From assembly GCA_049316905.1 (NCBI GenBank), contig JBMOJH010000033.1, positions 1-31,578 of the forward strand: a stretch of DNA of 31,578 nt, given 5' to 3'. Shown piece by piece: positions 7,562 through 15,934 of the stretch. The DNA comes from CAIPVR01 sp049316905. GTDB taxonomy: Bacteria; Actinomycetota; Acidimicrobiia; Acidimicrobiales; Microtrichaceae. The number at the start of each line of letters is the position of its first letter. Within the stretch, counting starts at the first letter, position 1. The translations under genes and the position numbers were made by a program. The notes below the pieces were generated by a model that saw only the letters and a list, made by a program, of their open reading frames with translations, ran no database searches and was not told where the DNA came from.

Positions 7562-10500
7562 AGGCGCGCCGCCTCGTCGAGGTCGACCACGTCGGTCATG
7601 TCGAGGCGTCGCCGACCGTCGATCACCAGGACCGTCGCCCGACCCGGCCCTGCCGGCTCCACCCGAACGCCGGTGCGGCGCGGATTCAGCGAGATCACCG
7701 AGGCCCAACCCGGGCGGTCGACCACGACGACCAGCCGACGGTCGGTGAGCGCGACCATCGCCGGCAGTTCACGGACGAGACCGGCCACCGCTGCGTGCAC
7801 CGTCTCGCCCGGAGCGAGCGCCCCGCCGAGGAGCGCCACCGCACCGGCCGAGCGTTCCACCGCGTGACGGTCCGAGCGCCGAAGCACCGCGGCCAGTCCA
7901 TGATCGTCGGGCGGGCCGCCCACGTCCGGCGTGTCGGGACGGTCCTCGCCGGGCCCGATCGGGCCGCCGCCACCCGGCGTCATGGTGGGCCGGCCCGGCG
8001 CCCCGGAGCGGATCCACCCGTCCGCTGCGGCGGACGCCGCTGCCCGATCCCGGCGGCGGCGGGTGGTGCCCGTGGTGGGCCGTCCCGGCTTGGTCCGCCT
8101 GCCCCGGCGTGACGGCGTCACCACCGGCAGGTCGAGCTCGGGATCGGCCACCCGTGCAGCGACCGGCTCGGCGACCACCGGCTCCGGCTCCCCCACCTCG
8201 GGCTCGGCCACGACAGGCTCCGGCACGGGGACGGGCTCGGCGACCACGGGCTCGGGGACCGGGGCCTCGACGACGGGAGCTGCCGGCTCCGGCACCACGA
8301 CGACCGGCGCGGGCACGACCGGCTCGGCGACCTCGGGCTCGGGAGCGTCGACCGGCGCCGAGAAGGGGTCGGCCGCACGGCCCGTCGCGGCGCCGAGGAC
8401 GGGCGCCGAGCGGACCACGGTGGGCTCCGCCGGCGGCGGCTCCGCCATCACCGCGGGTTCCGGGGCGATCACGGGCTCCGGGGCGATCACCGGTTCCGGA
8501 GCGATCGCGGGCGCCGACAGGATCACGGGCTCCGGCACGGCCTCCGGCTCGGGAAGGAGCGGCGCGGGCTCGGCCACCTGCTCGACCGCGGGCTCGGCCG
8601 CCGGCGTCGACGAACCGAACATCGGCCGGGCGCCCGCCCCGAACATCGGAGCCGGGGCGGCGGCCGGGGCCAGCACCGGGGCGGTGACCGGGGCGGAGAC
8701 CGGGGCGGAGACCGGGGCGGTGACCGGGGCGGTGACCGGGGCGGTGACCGGGGCGGTGACCGGGGCGGTGACCGTCCCGGGGGCCGCGGCGACCGTCGCT
8801 GCGGCCGAACCGAACAGCGGGGCCGGGTTGGTCGGGGGCGGCAGCAGCGTCCCGGTGCGGAACGGCAGCACCCAGTCGGGCATCGGCGGCGGGATCGGCG
8901 GAGCGCCCCCGGCGGGCACGACCACGACCGGGGCAGCCACCGGAGCGGTGGCCACGGCAGCAGCGGCCGGCACGACGCCGGGCTCGAAGTGGAAGGCGGG
9001 GCGGCCACGGCGACGGCGGCGCAGCTCGCGGGTGCGGCGTGGGCGGACCTCGAGGTCGCCTACATCGCTGACCGCCACCAGGGCGGGCACCCGCGAGGCC
9101 CAACGGGCGGGGACCACCGAGGCCGCGATCCCCAGCGCCGCGGCGGCCAACGCCACCGCCACCAGGGTGGTCACGGGCACCACGAAGCTGTCGATCCCGG
9201 AGGAGGCGAGCGCCCGGAGGCCGAGCCGGGCACCGACGACGCCGAGTGCGAGCCCCACCACGGTGCCCACCACTGCGAGGGCCACCCCCTCGGCGAGCAC
9301 GAGTCGGAGCACCTGCCGACGCGACGCACCGGCCGCGCGGAGCAGGCCGAACTCCCGTCGGCGTTCACCGACGGAGAGCAGCAGCGTGTTGACCACCCCG
9401 ACGAGGGCCTGGACGAGGGTGAAGAGCAGCATCCACTCGATCACGCGCTGGAACCCGCGGAGCAGATCCGCGCGGCGGTCCACGAACTCCGACGGGCGCA
9501 GGACGCTGTCGATCCCGTAGGACGCCGCGAGGTCACGCACCGCGGCCCGGGCCGCCGGAGTGTCGGAACGCAGGGTGACCAGCCCGGCGATGTCGGTCGT
9601 CGCGGGCACCTGTCGGTCGATCACGGCACGGTCGACGACCCCGTCGCCGAGCAGCACCCCACCACCGGAGTAGATGCCGTCCACCCGCAGGCTCTCGACC
9701 CCGCCGGAGGTGAACGTCACCGGCACGATCGAGCCGACCGTCGCCCCGAGGGATGCCGCCGAGCGGTCCGACAGCAGGATCGAGGTGTCGTCCAGGCGCG
9801 TGGGCGCCGCGCCGACCCATTGGGGCCGGAGCACGTCGTCGAACGCGTCGGTGTCGACGCCGGTGAGGCGGATCGGCGTGAACCCGGAGGTGGCGCGGCC
9901 GACCTGCCAGCCGCTCACGGCGGACACCTGGGGAAGACCTTTCAGGCGCTCGAGCAGGTCGGCGGGCAGGCCGCCGCGGGTGAAGGTGCCGGAGTCGACC
10001 ACGAGGTCGGCGGCCACGGTGCGGCGCACCTCCCCGTCGACCGACGCGGCGAACGAGCTCAGGAACACCGCGAGCCCGGCGACCACGGCGGTGGCCAGGA
10101 TGAGCGCCGCGGCGGTGGCGGCGGTGCGGGTGCGGTTCCGGCCGACGTCACGGGCGGCGATGCGGCGGAGCGTCGCCGGTCGCAGTGGCACCAGGCGCAC
10201 CCCGGTCGCGACGGCGGTGGCGAGCACCACGGGGAGCAGTCCGAGCACCGCGATCACTGCTGCCACGGCACCGCCGGCGGCGACCGCCCGGGAGGACGAG
10301 CCGCCCTGGACGAGAAGGATGGCCGTGCCGGCCCCGGCGAGCAGGGCCACGACCAGGGTGGTGGCCAGCGACCGCACGAGCGGTCGGTTCCGGGGGGCGG
10401 CGGCCTCGGTGACGGCCTCGACCGGCGAGACCCGACAGGCGCGGGCCGCCGGCCACGCCGCGGCGACCACGGTGGCGACCACGCCGAGGACCACGGCCCA

Positions 10501-11667
10501 GCCGAGCGCTCGCCACGACACGACGGAGCCGGCCACGGGCACTGCGGTGTCGAGTGCGCCGAGCGCCATCTCGATGAGCCGCCCCAGGAGCAGACCGAGC
10601 GGAGCGCCGACGAGCGACGCGGCCACCGCGAGCAACGCCGCCTCCACGAGCGCGGCAGCGAGCAGCTGGCGCGGCCGCGCGCCCACGAGCCGTAGCGACG
10701 CGAACGTGCGGCGACGCTCGCCGTACAGGAGCGCCAACGAGTTGGCGACCGTCACCATCCCGACGAGCAGCGCGAGCCCTGCGAAGCCGATGATCAGGCT
10801 GCGGATGATCGTGAAGCTGCGGGTCAGGCCCTCCTGGCGGTGGATGGCCGCCGTGGGACCGTCGACCACCTCGATGCCGGTGGGCAGGGCCCGGCGCACC
10901 GCACCGCGCACCTCCTCGGCGTCGGCGCCGGGCTCGAGGCGCAACGCGATCGAGTTGTCGTCGAGCGGCCGGTCGAAGACCGCACGGGCCTCCTGGGTGG
11001 TGAACACCGCGAGGCTCGCGCCGTCGGGCAGCGCCCCGCTGTTCGGCTGCAGGACACCGGAGATCCGGTACTGGCCGACCTTCCCCTTTCCGGCCACGCC
11101 GATCCGGTCACCCACACCCACGCCGGCGGTGCGGGCCGAGGCGCGGTCGATGACGACCTCCTGGTCGCTCGTGGGAGGGCCGCCCTCCACGAACTTCCAC
11201 GGGGCCACCGCAGGATCGCTCGGCCAGTTGGCCCCGAGCGGCTGCTCCGAGAGCCCCGGTGCCACCACCGGCGTGCCGTCCGGACCGATGAGCACGGCGA
11301 TGTCCTCGATGCGCGGCGAGACGGAGCGGATGCCGTCGATGCGCCGCAGCGAGGGGGTGATGGTGTCGGGCACCAGGCGCCGGACCTGCTCGATCGGCGA
11401 CTGGTAGGCGACCCCGCCCTCGACGACGAGGTCGGCGTTCTCGGCACCGGACCGGGCCAGTGAGTCGAGTCCCGCACCCACCCGGTCCAGCAGGGTCAGC
11501 GCGCCGGCCAGGTACCCCACGCCGAGAGCGATCGCCACCGTCGCCAGGACGAGCCGGCGCCGCTGGCGCAGCAGGGCCGCGACGGTGCGCCGGAGACCCG
11601 TGCCGGGGCGAGCCCTCCCACCGCGTGACATCGGCCGCACGCTACGCCCCACCCGGTGTGGCCGCAT
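7543..11667 (-). CDS. Giant FtsX-type ABC permease with Pro/Ala-rich tail and C-terminal PH-like domain
   Basis: A 1374-aa membrane protein. Residues 1 to about 870 are a duplicated FtsX/MacB permease: a first membrane helix at about 39-60, a large extracytoplasmic domain, three helices (FTIIRSLIIGFAGLALLVG...), further helices and a second copy with FTLVQALVGVVNTLLLSVG and ERRREFGLLRAAGAS. After a basic stretch (about 870-895) comes some 350 residues of low complexity rich in A, P, V and E with TAPV and APEPVI repeats. The last 110 residues (PGETVHAAVAGL...ALTDRRLVVVV) resemble bacterial PH-like (YokE-type) domains. FtsX permeases normally end after the last helix, so the tail is unusual. 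No ABC ATPase gene is adjacent. Start: ATG 11667, 19 nt below a candidate promoter; ATG 11631 is an alternative. Neither has a clear ribosome site. Confidence 0.85.
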   Translation of the reverse strand: MRPHRVGRSVRPMSRGGRARPGTGLRRTVAALLRQRRRLVLATVAIALGVGYLAGALTLLDRVGAGLDSLARSGAENADLVVEGGVAYQSPIEQVRRLVPDTITPSLRRIDGIRSVSPRIEDIAVLIGPDGTPVVAPGLSEQPLGANWPSDPAVAPWKFVEGGPPTSDQEVVIDRASARTAGVGVGDRIGVAGKGKVGQYRISGVLQPNSGALPDGASLAVFTTQEARAVFDRPLDDNSIALRLEPGADAEEVRGAVRRALPTGIEVVDGPTAAIHRQEGLTRSFTIIRSLIIGFAGLALLVGMVTVANSLALLYGERRRTFASLRLVGARPRQLLAAALVEAALLAVAASLVGAPLGLLLGRLIEMALGALDTAVPVAGSVVSWRALGWAVVLGVVATVVAAAWPAARACRVSPVEAVTEAAAPRNRPLVRSLATTLVVALLAGAGTAILLVQGGSSSRAVAAGGAVAAVIAVLGLLPVVLATAVATGVRLVPLRPATLRRIAARDVGRNRTRTAATAAALILATAVVAGLAVFLSSFAASVDGEVRRTVAADLVVDSGTFTRGGLPADLLERLKGLPQVSAVSGWQVGRATSGFTPIRLTGVDTDAFDDVLRPQWVGAAPTRLDDTSILLSDRSAASLGATVGSIVPVTFTSGGVESLRVDGIYSGGGVLLGDGVVDRAVIDRQVPATTDIAGLVTLRSDTPAARAAVRDLAASYGIDSVLRPSEFVDRRADLLRGFQRVIEWMLLFTLVQALVGVVNTLLLSVGERRREFGLLRAAGASRRQVLRLVLAEGVALAVVGTVVGLALGVVGARLGLRALASSGIDSFVVPVTTLVAVALAAAALGIAASVVPARWASRVPALVAVSDVGDLEVRPRRTRELRRRRRGRPAFHFEPGVVPAAAAVATAPVAAPVVVVPAGGAPPIPPPMPDWVLPFRTGTLLPPPTNPAPLFGSAAATVAAAPGTVTAPVTAPVTAPVTAPVTAPVSAPVSAPVTAPVLAPAAAPAPMFGAGARPMFGSSTPAAEPAVEQVAEPAPLLPEPEAVPEPVILSAPAIAPEPVIAPEPVIAPEPAVMAEPPPAEPTVVRSAPVLGAATGRAADPFSAPVDAPEPEVAEPVVPAPVVVVPEPAAPVVEAPVPEPVVAEPVPVPEPVVAEPEVGEPEPVVAEPVAARVADPELDLPVVTPSRRGRRTKPGRPTTGTTRRRRDRAAASAAADGWIRSGAPGRPTMTPGGGGPIGPGEDRPDTPDVGGPPDDHGLAAVLRRSDRHAVERSAGAVALLGGALAPGETVHAAVAGLVRELPAMVALTDRRLVVVVDRPGWASVISLNPRRTGVRVEPAGPGRATVLVIDGRRRLDMTDVVDLDEAARLVSGSV
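8675..8770. repeat. Eight tandem copies of a 12-bp repeat
   Basis: ACCGGGGCGGTG (two copies end in AG instead of TG) is repeated eight times without gaps. On the minus strand it encodes TAPV/SAPV units in the tail of the FtsX-like protein. The 12-bp unit keeps the frame, so copy number can change by slippage without breaking the gene. Confidence 0.95.
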
Positions 11668-11692
11668 CTCGGACCCGCCGCCCCATCAGGGG

Positions 11693-11721
11693 AACGTACC
11701 GGTCGCGGCCGCCGCGCTGAA
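11693..11721 (-). promoter_or_regulatory. Candidate promoter of the FtsX-like gene
   Basis: On the minus strand TTCAGC (11716-11721), a 17-bp spacer, then TACGTT (11693-11698). The start would be near 11687, about 19 nt before ATG 11667. The -35 matches only 3 of 6 positions. Confidence 0.4.
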
Positions 11722-11758
11722 TGGCCGTGGGGCCGACCGGTCACATCTACCCATGGGT

Positions 11759-11781
11759 GGGCCCGGCGGCCCACCGGGCCC
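11759..11781 (-). terminator. Hairpin directly after the site-2 protease stop
   Basis: GGGCCCGG (11759-11766) pairs perfectly with CCGGGCCC (11774-11781) across a 7-nt loop. The stem touches the last base of the stop codon at 11782. There is no T-run. It probably ends or protects the protease transcript before the FtsX-like gene, which has its own promoter candidate. Confidence 0.5.
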
Positions 11782-12900
11782 TCAGGCGCCGGCCCGCTCG
11801 AGGATCTCGTCCACGTCCTCGGAGCACAGCACGCTGCCGACACCGTCGCCGTCGGTCACGAGCGCCCACCACGAGCGGCCCCGACCGAGGCGACCCAGCA
11901 CGGTCTCGAGCGACTCCGACGGACCGACCCGGGGCAGCGACACCAGCGGCTCGGCGAGGGAACGGATCGGCACCACCGGGCGCTGGGCCGGGGGCACCCG
12001 CTGGACCGCGTCACGGGTGACGAGTGCCGCCACCGAGCCCCGGTCGTCGGTCACGGGGACCAGCGGCGTACGACGGTCCGCTGCGAGCACGCGCTCGAGC
12101 TCGGCGACCGAGGCGCCGGGTGCGAGCGGCGGCGGCAGGCGGCGGCCGAGCTGGCGGACCTGGACCTGCAGCAGCTCCGGGGCGGGCGCGCTGGCGGACC
12201 ACTCCGAACGGGCCGCCACGAAGAGGAAGAGGCCGAGCGCCACGAGCCACAGGCCGTTCCACAGCGAGACCCACACCACGAGGGCGATGCCGCCGAGCAC
12301 CATCACCCCGGCGAGCACCTGGCCGATCAGCGACGCCGTCCGGGTGGCCGGGAGCTTCCGGTTCGAGCGACGCCAGATCACGGCCCGGAGCATGCGGCCG
12401 CCGTCGAGCGGGAAGGCGGGCAGAAGGTTCGACACCGCGAGCACGACGTTGATCGCGCTCAGCCAGATGAGCAGCGCCACGAGCACCCGCGAGGACTCGG
12501 CCGCGGCCGACCACCAGGCCAGGAGACCGAAGGCCGCGGCGATCAGGCCGCTCATGGCCGGACCGGCGGCCGCGATCCGGAACTCGGCCCCGGGGTCATC
12601 CGCGTCGCCCTCCAGCTTGGCCACCCCGCCGAAGAGCCACAGCGTGATCTCGACCACGTGGACCCCGTTGCGGCGCGCCACGTAGCTGTGCCCGAGCTCG
12701 TGGCCCACGAGGGAGATCAGGAACCCGAGCACACCGACCACGGCGGCGAACCAGTAGGCGCTCGACGGCTGCCGGGGCGAGATCGTGGGCAGCGACACCT
12801 CGGCCAGGCTCCAGAGGAGCAGCGCGGCCACCAGCAGCACACCCCAGTTCAACCCGATGGGGACCCCGAGCAGGCGGCCGAGGCGGAGGTGGGTGCGCAC
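11782..12900 (-). CDS. Site-2 protease (M50 family) with two CBS domains
   Basis: Intramembrane zinc metalloprotease of 372 aa. The first helices contain HELGH at 67-71 (two zinc His and the catalytic Glu); the third ligand is in LLPAFPLDGGRML, the LDG motif of the family. About six hydrophobic segments reach residue 240. From about 255 the protein is soluble: two CBS-like repeats (LERVLAADRRTPLVPVTDD and LETVLGRLGRGRSWWALVTD), which in this subfamily are thought to sense adenosine nucleotides. There is no PDZ domain, so it is not the RseP type. The GTG start has no ribosome site but lies 7 nt after TACCCT, so it is probably leaderless. The longer upstream reading frame crosses the divergent gene and was rejected. 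Substrate unknown. Confidence 0.9.
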   Translation of the reverse strand: MRTHLRLGRLLGVPIGLNWGVLLVAALLLWSLAEVSLPTISPRQPSSAYWFAAVVGVLGFLISLVGHELGHSYVARRNGVHVVEITLWLFGGVAKLEGDADDPGAEFRIAAAGPAMSGLIAAAFGLLAWWSAAAESSRVLVALLIWLSAINVVLAVSNLLPAFPLDGGRMLRAVIWRRSNRKLPATRTASLIGQVLAGVMVLGGIALVVWVSLWNGLWLVALGLFLFVAARSEWSASAPAPELLQVQVRQLGRRLPPPLAPGASVAELERVLAADRRTPLVPVTDDRGSVAALVTRDAVQRVPPAQRPVVPIRSLAEPLVSLPRVGPSESLETVLGRLGRGRSWWALVTDGDGVGSVLCSEDVDEILERAGA

Positions 12901-12907
12901 GGGGTGG

Positions 12908-12913
12908 AGGGTA
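12908..12913 (-). promoter_or_regulatory. Leaderless -10 element of the site-2 protease gene
   Basis: TACCCT on the minus strand ends 7 nt before GTG 12900, with no Shine-Dalgarno. The 61-bp divergent gap also has to serve the plus-strand gene at 12962, where only TGGAAT (12949-12954) stands near the right place. Confidence 0.5.
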
Positions 12914-12961
12914 CCGCCGCCGGGGTTGCCGCCCGTGTCGGGGCCGTTGTGGAATGACGCC

Positions 12962-13816
12962 GTGACCGGGAGAGCCACCGCCCGTGCGCTGCTGGAGCGT
13001 CGGGCCGAACTGCTGCGGGCGCGCCCGGCCGCGGACTCGGCCGCGGGGGCGGAACTCGCCGAGCTCACCGAGCGGCTGCGGGAGGAGCTGTGGGCGGAGC
13101 CGCCCGTCGTTCGACCGCTGGCCCCGGATGACCCTCTCGTGGCCGACCTCGGCGCCCGCGAGCCCGTCAACCCGCCCGAGGACCACGACGACCTGGCCCG
13201 GCGGGTGGCCCCGGACCGGCGGCTGTTCGTCCTCAGCACCGCCGACGAGCCCGACCGCCCGGTGAACGTCGTGTGGGTGGCGCTCACCCGGGGCGTCCCG
13301 TCCCGGCTCGATCAGGTGGTGGGCGCGGGCCTCCCGCTCCTCGACCCGGCGGCGGCGGACACGGCGGTCTTCTACTCGATCTGGAACGCCGATCCGGCGC
13401 TCGACGGACTGGGCCGGGGCACCACCCTCCTGGAACGGTCGATCGACCTGCTGGGCGGTGAGTTCCCGGCGTTGCGCACCTACGTGACCCTCTCCCCCGT
13501 GCCGGGCCTGCGCCGGTGGATGGACGACGGGCCCGCCGGGACCGTGCCGAACGACGCCGCGGTCGAACGGGCTGCGGCCCGCTACCTCACGTCGCTGCGC
13601 GAGGACGGCCGCCCGCTGGACGCGGTGGCACGGTTCCACCTCGGCAACGGCGCCCGATTGTGGCGGCTGAACCCCGGCGCGGACCCGTCGCCGCTCGGGA
13701 TGGAGCGGTCCTGGGGCCTGATGGCCAACTACCGCTACGCACCCGAGGACCGCGCCGCCAACCGGGCCGCGCTCGCAGCCGGTCGGGTCGTCACCGGGGA
13801 GGTGTCGAACGGCTGA
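12962..13816 (+). CDS. Malonyl-CoA decarboxylase-like protein (short form)
   Basis: Malonyl-CoA decarboxylase turns malonyl-CoA into acetyl-CoA and CO2. This 284-aa protein carries the C-terminal, GNAT-like catalytic part: FYSIWNADPALDGLGRG, LERSIDLLGGEFPALRTYVT, LSPVPGLRRWM, and near the end FHLGNGARLWRLNPGAD followed by MERSWGLMANYRY. These contain the Ser of SIWN and the His of FHLGNGA that match the catalytic pair. Typical family members exceed 400 aa with a helical N-terminal oligomerisation domain; here only about 90 charged residues precede the catalytic part. A GTG start just inside a short divergent gap is the only sensible one. It is convergent with the GGDEF-EAL gene, one base between the stop codons. 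Confidence 0.8.
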   Translation: MTGRATARALLERRAELLRARPAADSAAGAELAELTERLREELWAEPPVVRPLAPDDPLVADLGAREPVNPPEDHDDLARRVAPDRRLFVLSTADEPDRPVNVVWVALTRGVPSRLDQVVGAGLPLLDPAAADTAVFYSIWNADPALDGLGRGTTLLERSIDLLGGEFPALRTYVTLSPVPGLRRWMDDGPAGTVPNDAAVERAAARYLTSLREDGRPLDAVARFHLGNGARLWRLNPGADPSPLGMERSWGLMANYRYAPEDRAANRAALAAGRVVTGEVSNG

Positions 13817-13824
13817 GTCAGCCG
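13810..13824. terminator. Palindrome joining two convergent stop codons
   Basis: CGGCTGA, one G, TCAGCCG: a perfect 7-bp inverted repeat made of the last codons and both stop codons of the two convergent genes. It can pair in either transcript only with a very tight turn, so a few central pairs would open. It resembles the stem at 1992-2026. Confidence 0.45.
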
Positions 13825-15884
13825 CCGGCCACCAGCGCCTCGAAGTCGCCCGGCGCCATGGGACGGGCCACGAAGTAGCCCTGGACCTCGTCAACGCCGA
13901 GCCCCCGCAGCCACTCCATCTGGGCCGACGACTCCACACCCTCGGCCACGGTCCGACAGCCCATGGCCCGCGCCATCTCGACCGAGGCTCGGAGGATGGC
14001 CGCGCCCGCGGTGTCGGGTTCGGCGGTCACGAAGGTCCTGTCGATCTTGAGGGTGTCGACGGGCAGGTCGCGCACCTCGGCGAGCGACGCGTAGCCCACG
14101 CCGAAGTCGTCGATCGCGATGCCCATCCCGGTGGCGCGCAGCTCCCGCAGCGCGGCCACGGACCGGTCACGGATCACGGGGAAGGCGGTCTCCGCGATCT
14201 CGAGCACAAGGCCGCCGGGCGGTGCACCCTCGGCCGCGAGCAGCTCCGACAGCCACGCCGCCAGGTCCGGCCGGGCGAGCGTCACGTCGGCCAGGTTGAT
14301 GCCCACGGTGGGGACGTCGGGTCGGCCGGTCGCGGCCAGCCGGCCGCACACCGCGGCGGCGAGCCGGGCCACCTGCTCGTCGACCGCAGCGGCGAGGCCC
14401 GACCGCGTGGCGGCCTCCATCCACTCCGAGGCGAGCAGCGACATGCCGCCGGGGCCGTGCAACCGGGCGAGCGCCTCGCCACCGACGACCGCCCCGTCCC
14501 ACGCCCGCACGATGGGCTGGACCTCGATCCCGAGGGTCCCCTCCTCGAGATGGTCACGCACGAGGCCGGCCAGGATGGTCTGTTGCGTCCGCCAGGCCCG
14601 CATCTCGGTGTCGAAGATCCGGGCGCGGTCGCGACCGGACCGCTTCGCCCGTCGCAGCGCCTCGTCGGCCTCCTCCACCAGCCGGGCCGCGTCGGCGGCA
14701 CCGTCCGCGTCGTCGGCCAGGCTGACGCCCACGCTCGCCGTCACCGCGACGTGCAGCACCTCGAGACCGACCGCCCGGGCGACGGACCGCAGGCCCGCGG
14801 CCCGCTCGTCGAGCTCGGCCATCGCAGTGGCGCCGTCGGTCGGCAGCACGCACGCGGCGGCGAACTCATCGCCCCCGAGTCGGCCGACCTCCCAGCCGTC
14901 GCCCAGCGCGTCGGGCAGGCGGGCGGCGAAGGCCATGAGCAGCGCGTCGGCCTCGCCGTGACCGAAGCGCTCGTTGACCGACTTGAACCGGTCGAGGTCG
15001 CAGAACAGCAGCCCCACGGAGGTTCCGGGGCCCCGGGTCGCCAGCGCCCGGTCCACGCGGGCCATGAAGCTGGAGCGGTTCCACAACCCGGTCAGGTCGT
15101 CGTGCGCCGCGCGGCGCAGCAGCTCCTGTTCGGCGTGGTGACGGTCCGTCACGTCCTGCAGAGTGAGGTGGGCCGCGGCACGTGCGGAGTAGCGCAGCAC
15201 CACCGGACGGGCCTCGGCGTGCAGCACTCTGCGGCGCCCGCCCGTCTCCACGACCAGCCGCTCCCGCACCAACGCCTCACCCGCGAGGACCGCGGACAGG
15301 GGGCAGGCCACCTCGACGAGCCCGTGGGCGCCCTCGGCGAGGAACCGCACCGGCAGCTCCTCGAGGGGGCCGTGGAGCTGCTCGGCGCTCACGCCGAGCA
15401 ACTGGGCGGCGGTCTCGTTGGCCTCGGTGACCACGCCCTCGGTGTCGCAGATGACGACCCCGAGGCCCATCCCGTCGAGCAGCACGTCGTGGTCCACGAG
15501 CGGCTGGATCCGCGCCCCGATGATGACGTGCGGGTTCCCGTCGACATCCATCCGGCGGGCCACCACCTCCGCGGCGAGGGGCGGATCGGTACGCAGGCGG
15601 ATCCCGGGCCGGTGCATCTCGGCGCCCGCGGCGAAACGCAGGATCAGATCGGCCGCCACGTCCGCGTCCTGAGGATGCACCAGTTCGAGGCCCGGCGTAC
15701 CGAGGAGTTCGCCGGCGGTTCGACCGAGCACCGAGCATGCGGTCCGGTTCGCCCCGGCCACCCGGAGGTTCCCGTCGAGGACCAGGACCAGGTCACCCAG
15801 TTCGCCGAGCACCCGCGAGGCGTCCGGAGCGCCCTCCGACGCGACCCAGCCGTTCTCCGGGTCGTCCCCCGGCGACCTTCCCAC
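13818..15884 (-). CDS. PAS-PAS-GGDEF-EAL cyclic-di-GMP signalling protein
   Basis: 688-aa cytoplasmic sensor enzyme with no membrane helix. Two PAS domains (about 25-130 and 135-250) precede a GGDEF domain (about 265-430, intact RLGGDEF near 335-341, Mg site FCDLDRFKSVN) and an EAL domain (about 445-688). The EAL domain keeps EAL in GGEALARL, NLADVT, LEIAETAF, DDFGVGYASL, KIDRTF, EGVES and QGYF, so both diguanylate cyclase and phosphodiesterase activity are possible. The RxxD inhibitory site before GGDEF is absent (GDGW there), so product feedback is probably missing. The GTG start at 15884 was chosen because TACCGT lies 7 nt upstream without a ribosome site (leaderless). The longer frame would cross the divergent promoter region. 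Confidence 0.9.
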   Translation of the reverse strand: MGRSPGDDPENGWVASEGAPDASRVLGELGDLVLVLDGNLRVAGANRTACSVLGRTAGELLGTPGLELVHPQDADVAADLILRFAAGAEMHRPGIRLRTDPPLAAEVVARRMDVDGNPHVIIGARIQPLVDHDVLLDGMGLGVVICDTEGVVTEANETAAQLLGVSAEQLHGPLEELPVRFLAEGAHGLVEVACPLSAVLAGEALVRERLVVETGGRRRVLHAEARPVVLRYSARAAAHLTLQDVTDRHHAEQELLRRAAHDDLTGLWNRSSFMARVDRALATRGPGTSVGLLFCDLDRFKSVNERFGHGEADALLMAFAARLPDALGDGWEVGRLGGDEFAAACVLPTDGATAMAELDERAAGLRSVARAVGLEVLHVAVTASVGVSLADDADGAADAARLVEEADEALRRAKRSGRDRARIFDTEMRAWRTQQTILAGLVRDHLEEGTLGIEVQPIVRAWDGAVVGGEALARLHGPGGMSLLASEWMEAATRSGLAAAVDEQVARLAAAVCGRLAATGRPDVPTVGINLADVTLARPDLAAWLSELLAAEGAPPGGLVLEIAETAFPVIRDRSVAALRELRATGMGIAIDDFGVGYASLAEVRDLPVDTLKIDRTFVTAEPDTAGAAILRASVEMARAMGCRTVAEGVESSAQMEWLRGLGVDEVQGYFVARPMAPGDFEALVAGG

Positions 15885-15891
15885 GTCGACC

Positions 15892-15897
15892 ACGGTA
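15892..15897 (-). promoter_or_regulatory. Leaderless -10 element of the GGDEF-EAL gene
   Basis: TACCGT on the minus strand, exactly 7 nt before GTG 15884. It shares a 50-bp divergent gap with the -10 of the plus-strand gene. Confidence 0.5.
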
Positions 15898-15920
15898 CCG
15901 GTGGGGGGAGGATCGCGCCC

Positions 15921-15926
15921 TACCCT
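15921..15926 (+). promoter_or_regulatory. Leaderless -10 element of the DUF6817-like gene
   Basis: TACCCT, 8 nt before GTG 15935, no Shine-Dalgarno. The two divergent -10 elements are only 23 bp apart, so polymerase binding at one would exclude the other. Confidence 0.45.
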
Positions 15927-15934
15927 TCTGGGCC

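Noticed and set aside
8675..8770. CRISPR-like or intergenic repeat array
   Set aside because: Units are 12 bp without spacers, lie inside a gene and keep its frame.
7931..9520. Plus-strand frame encoding a Gly/Ser/Thr repeat protein
   Set aside because: It is the antisense of the TAPV/EPV tail of the FtsX-like gene; the repeats are explained by that coding sequence.
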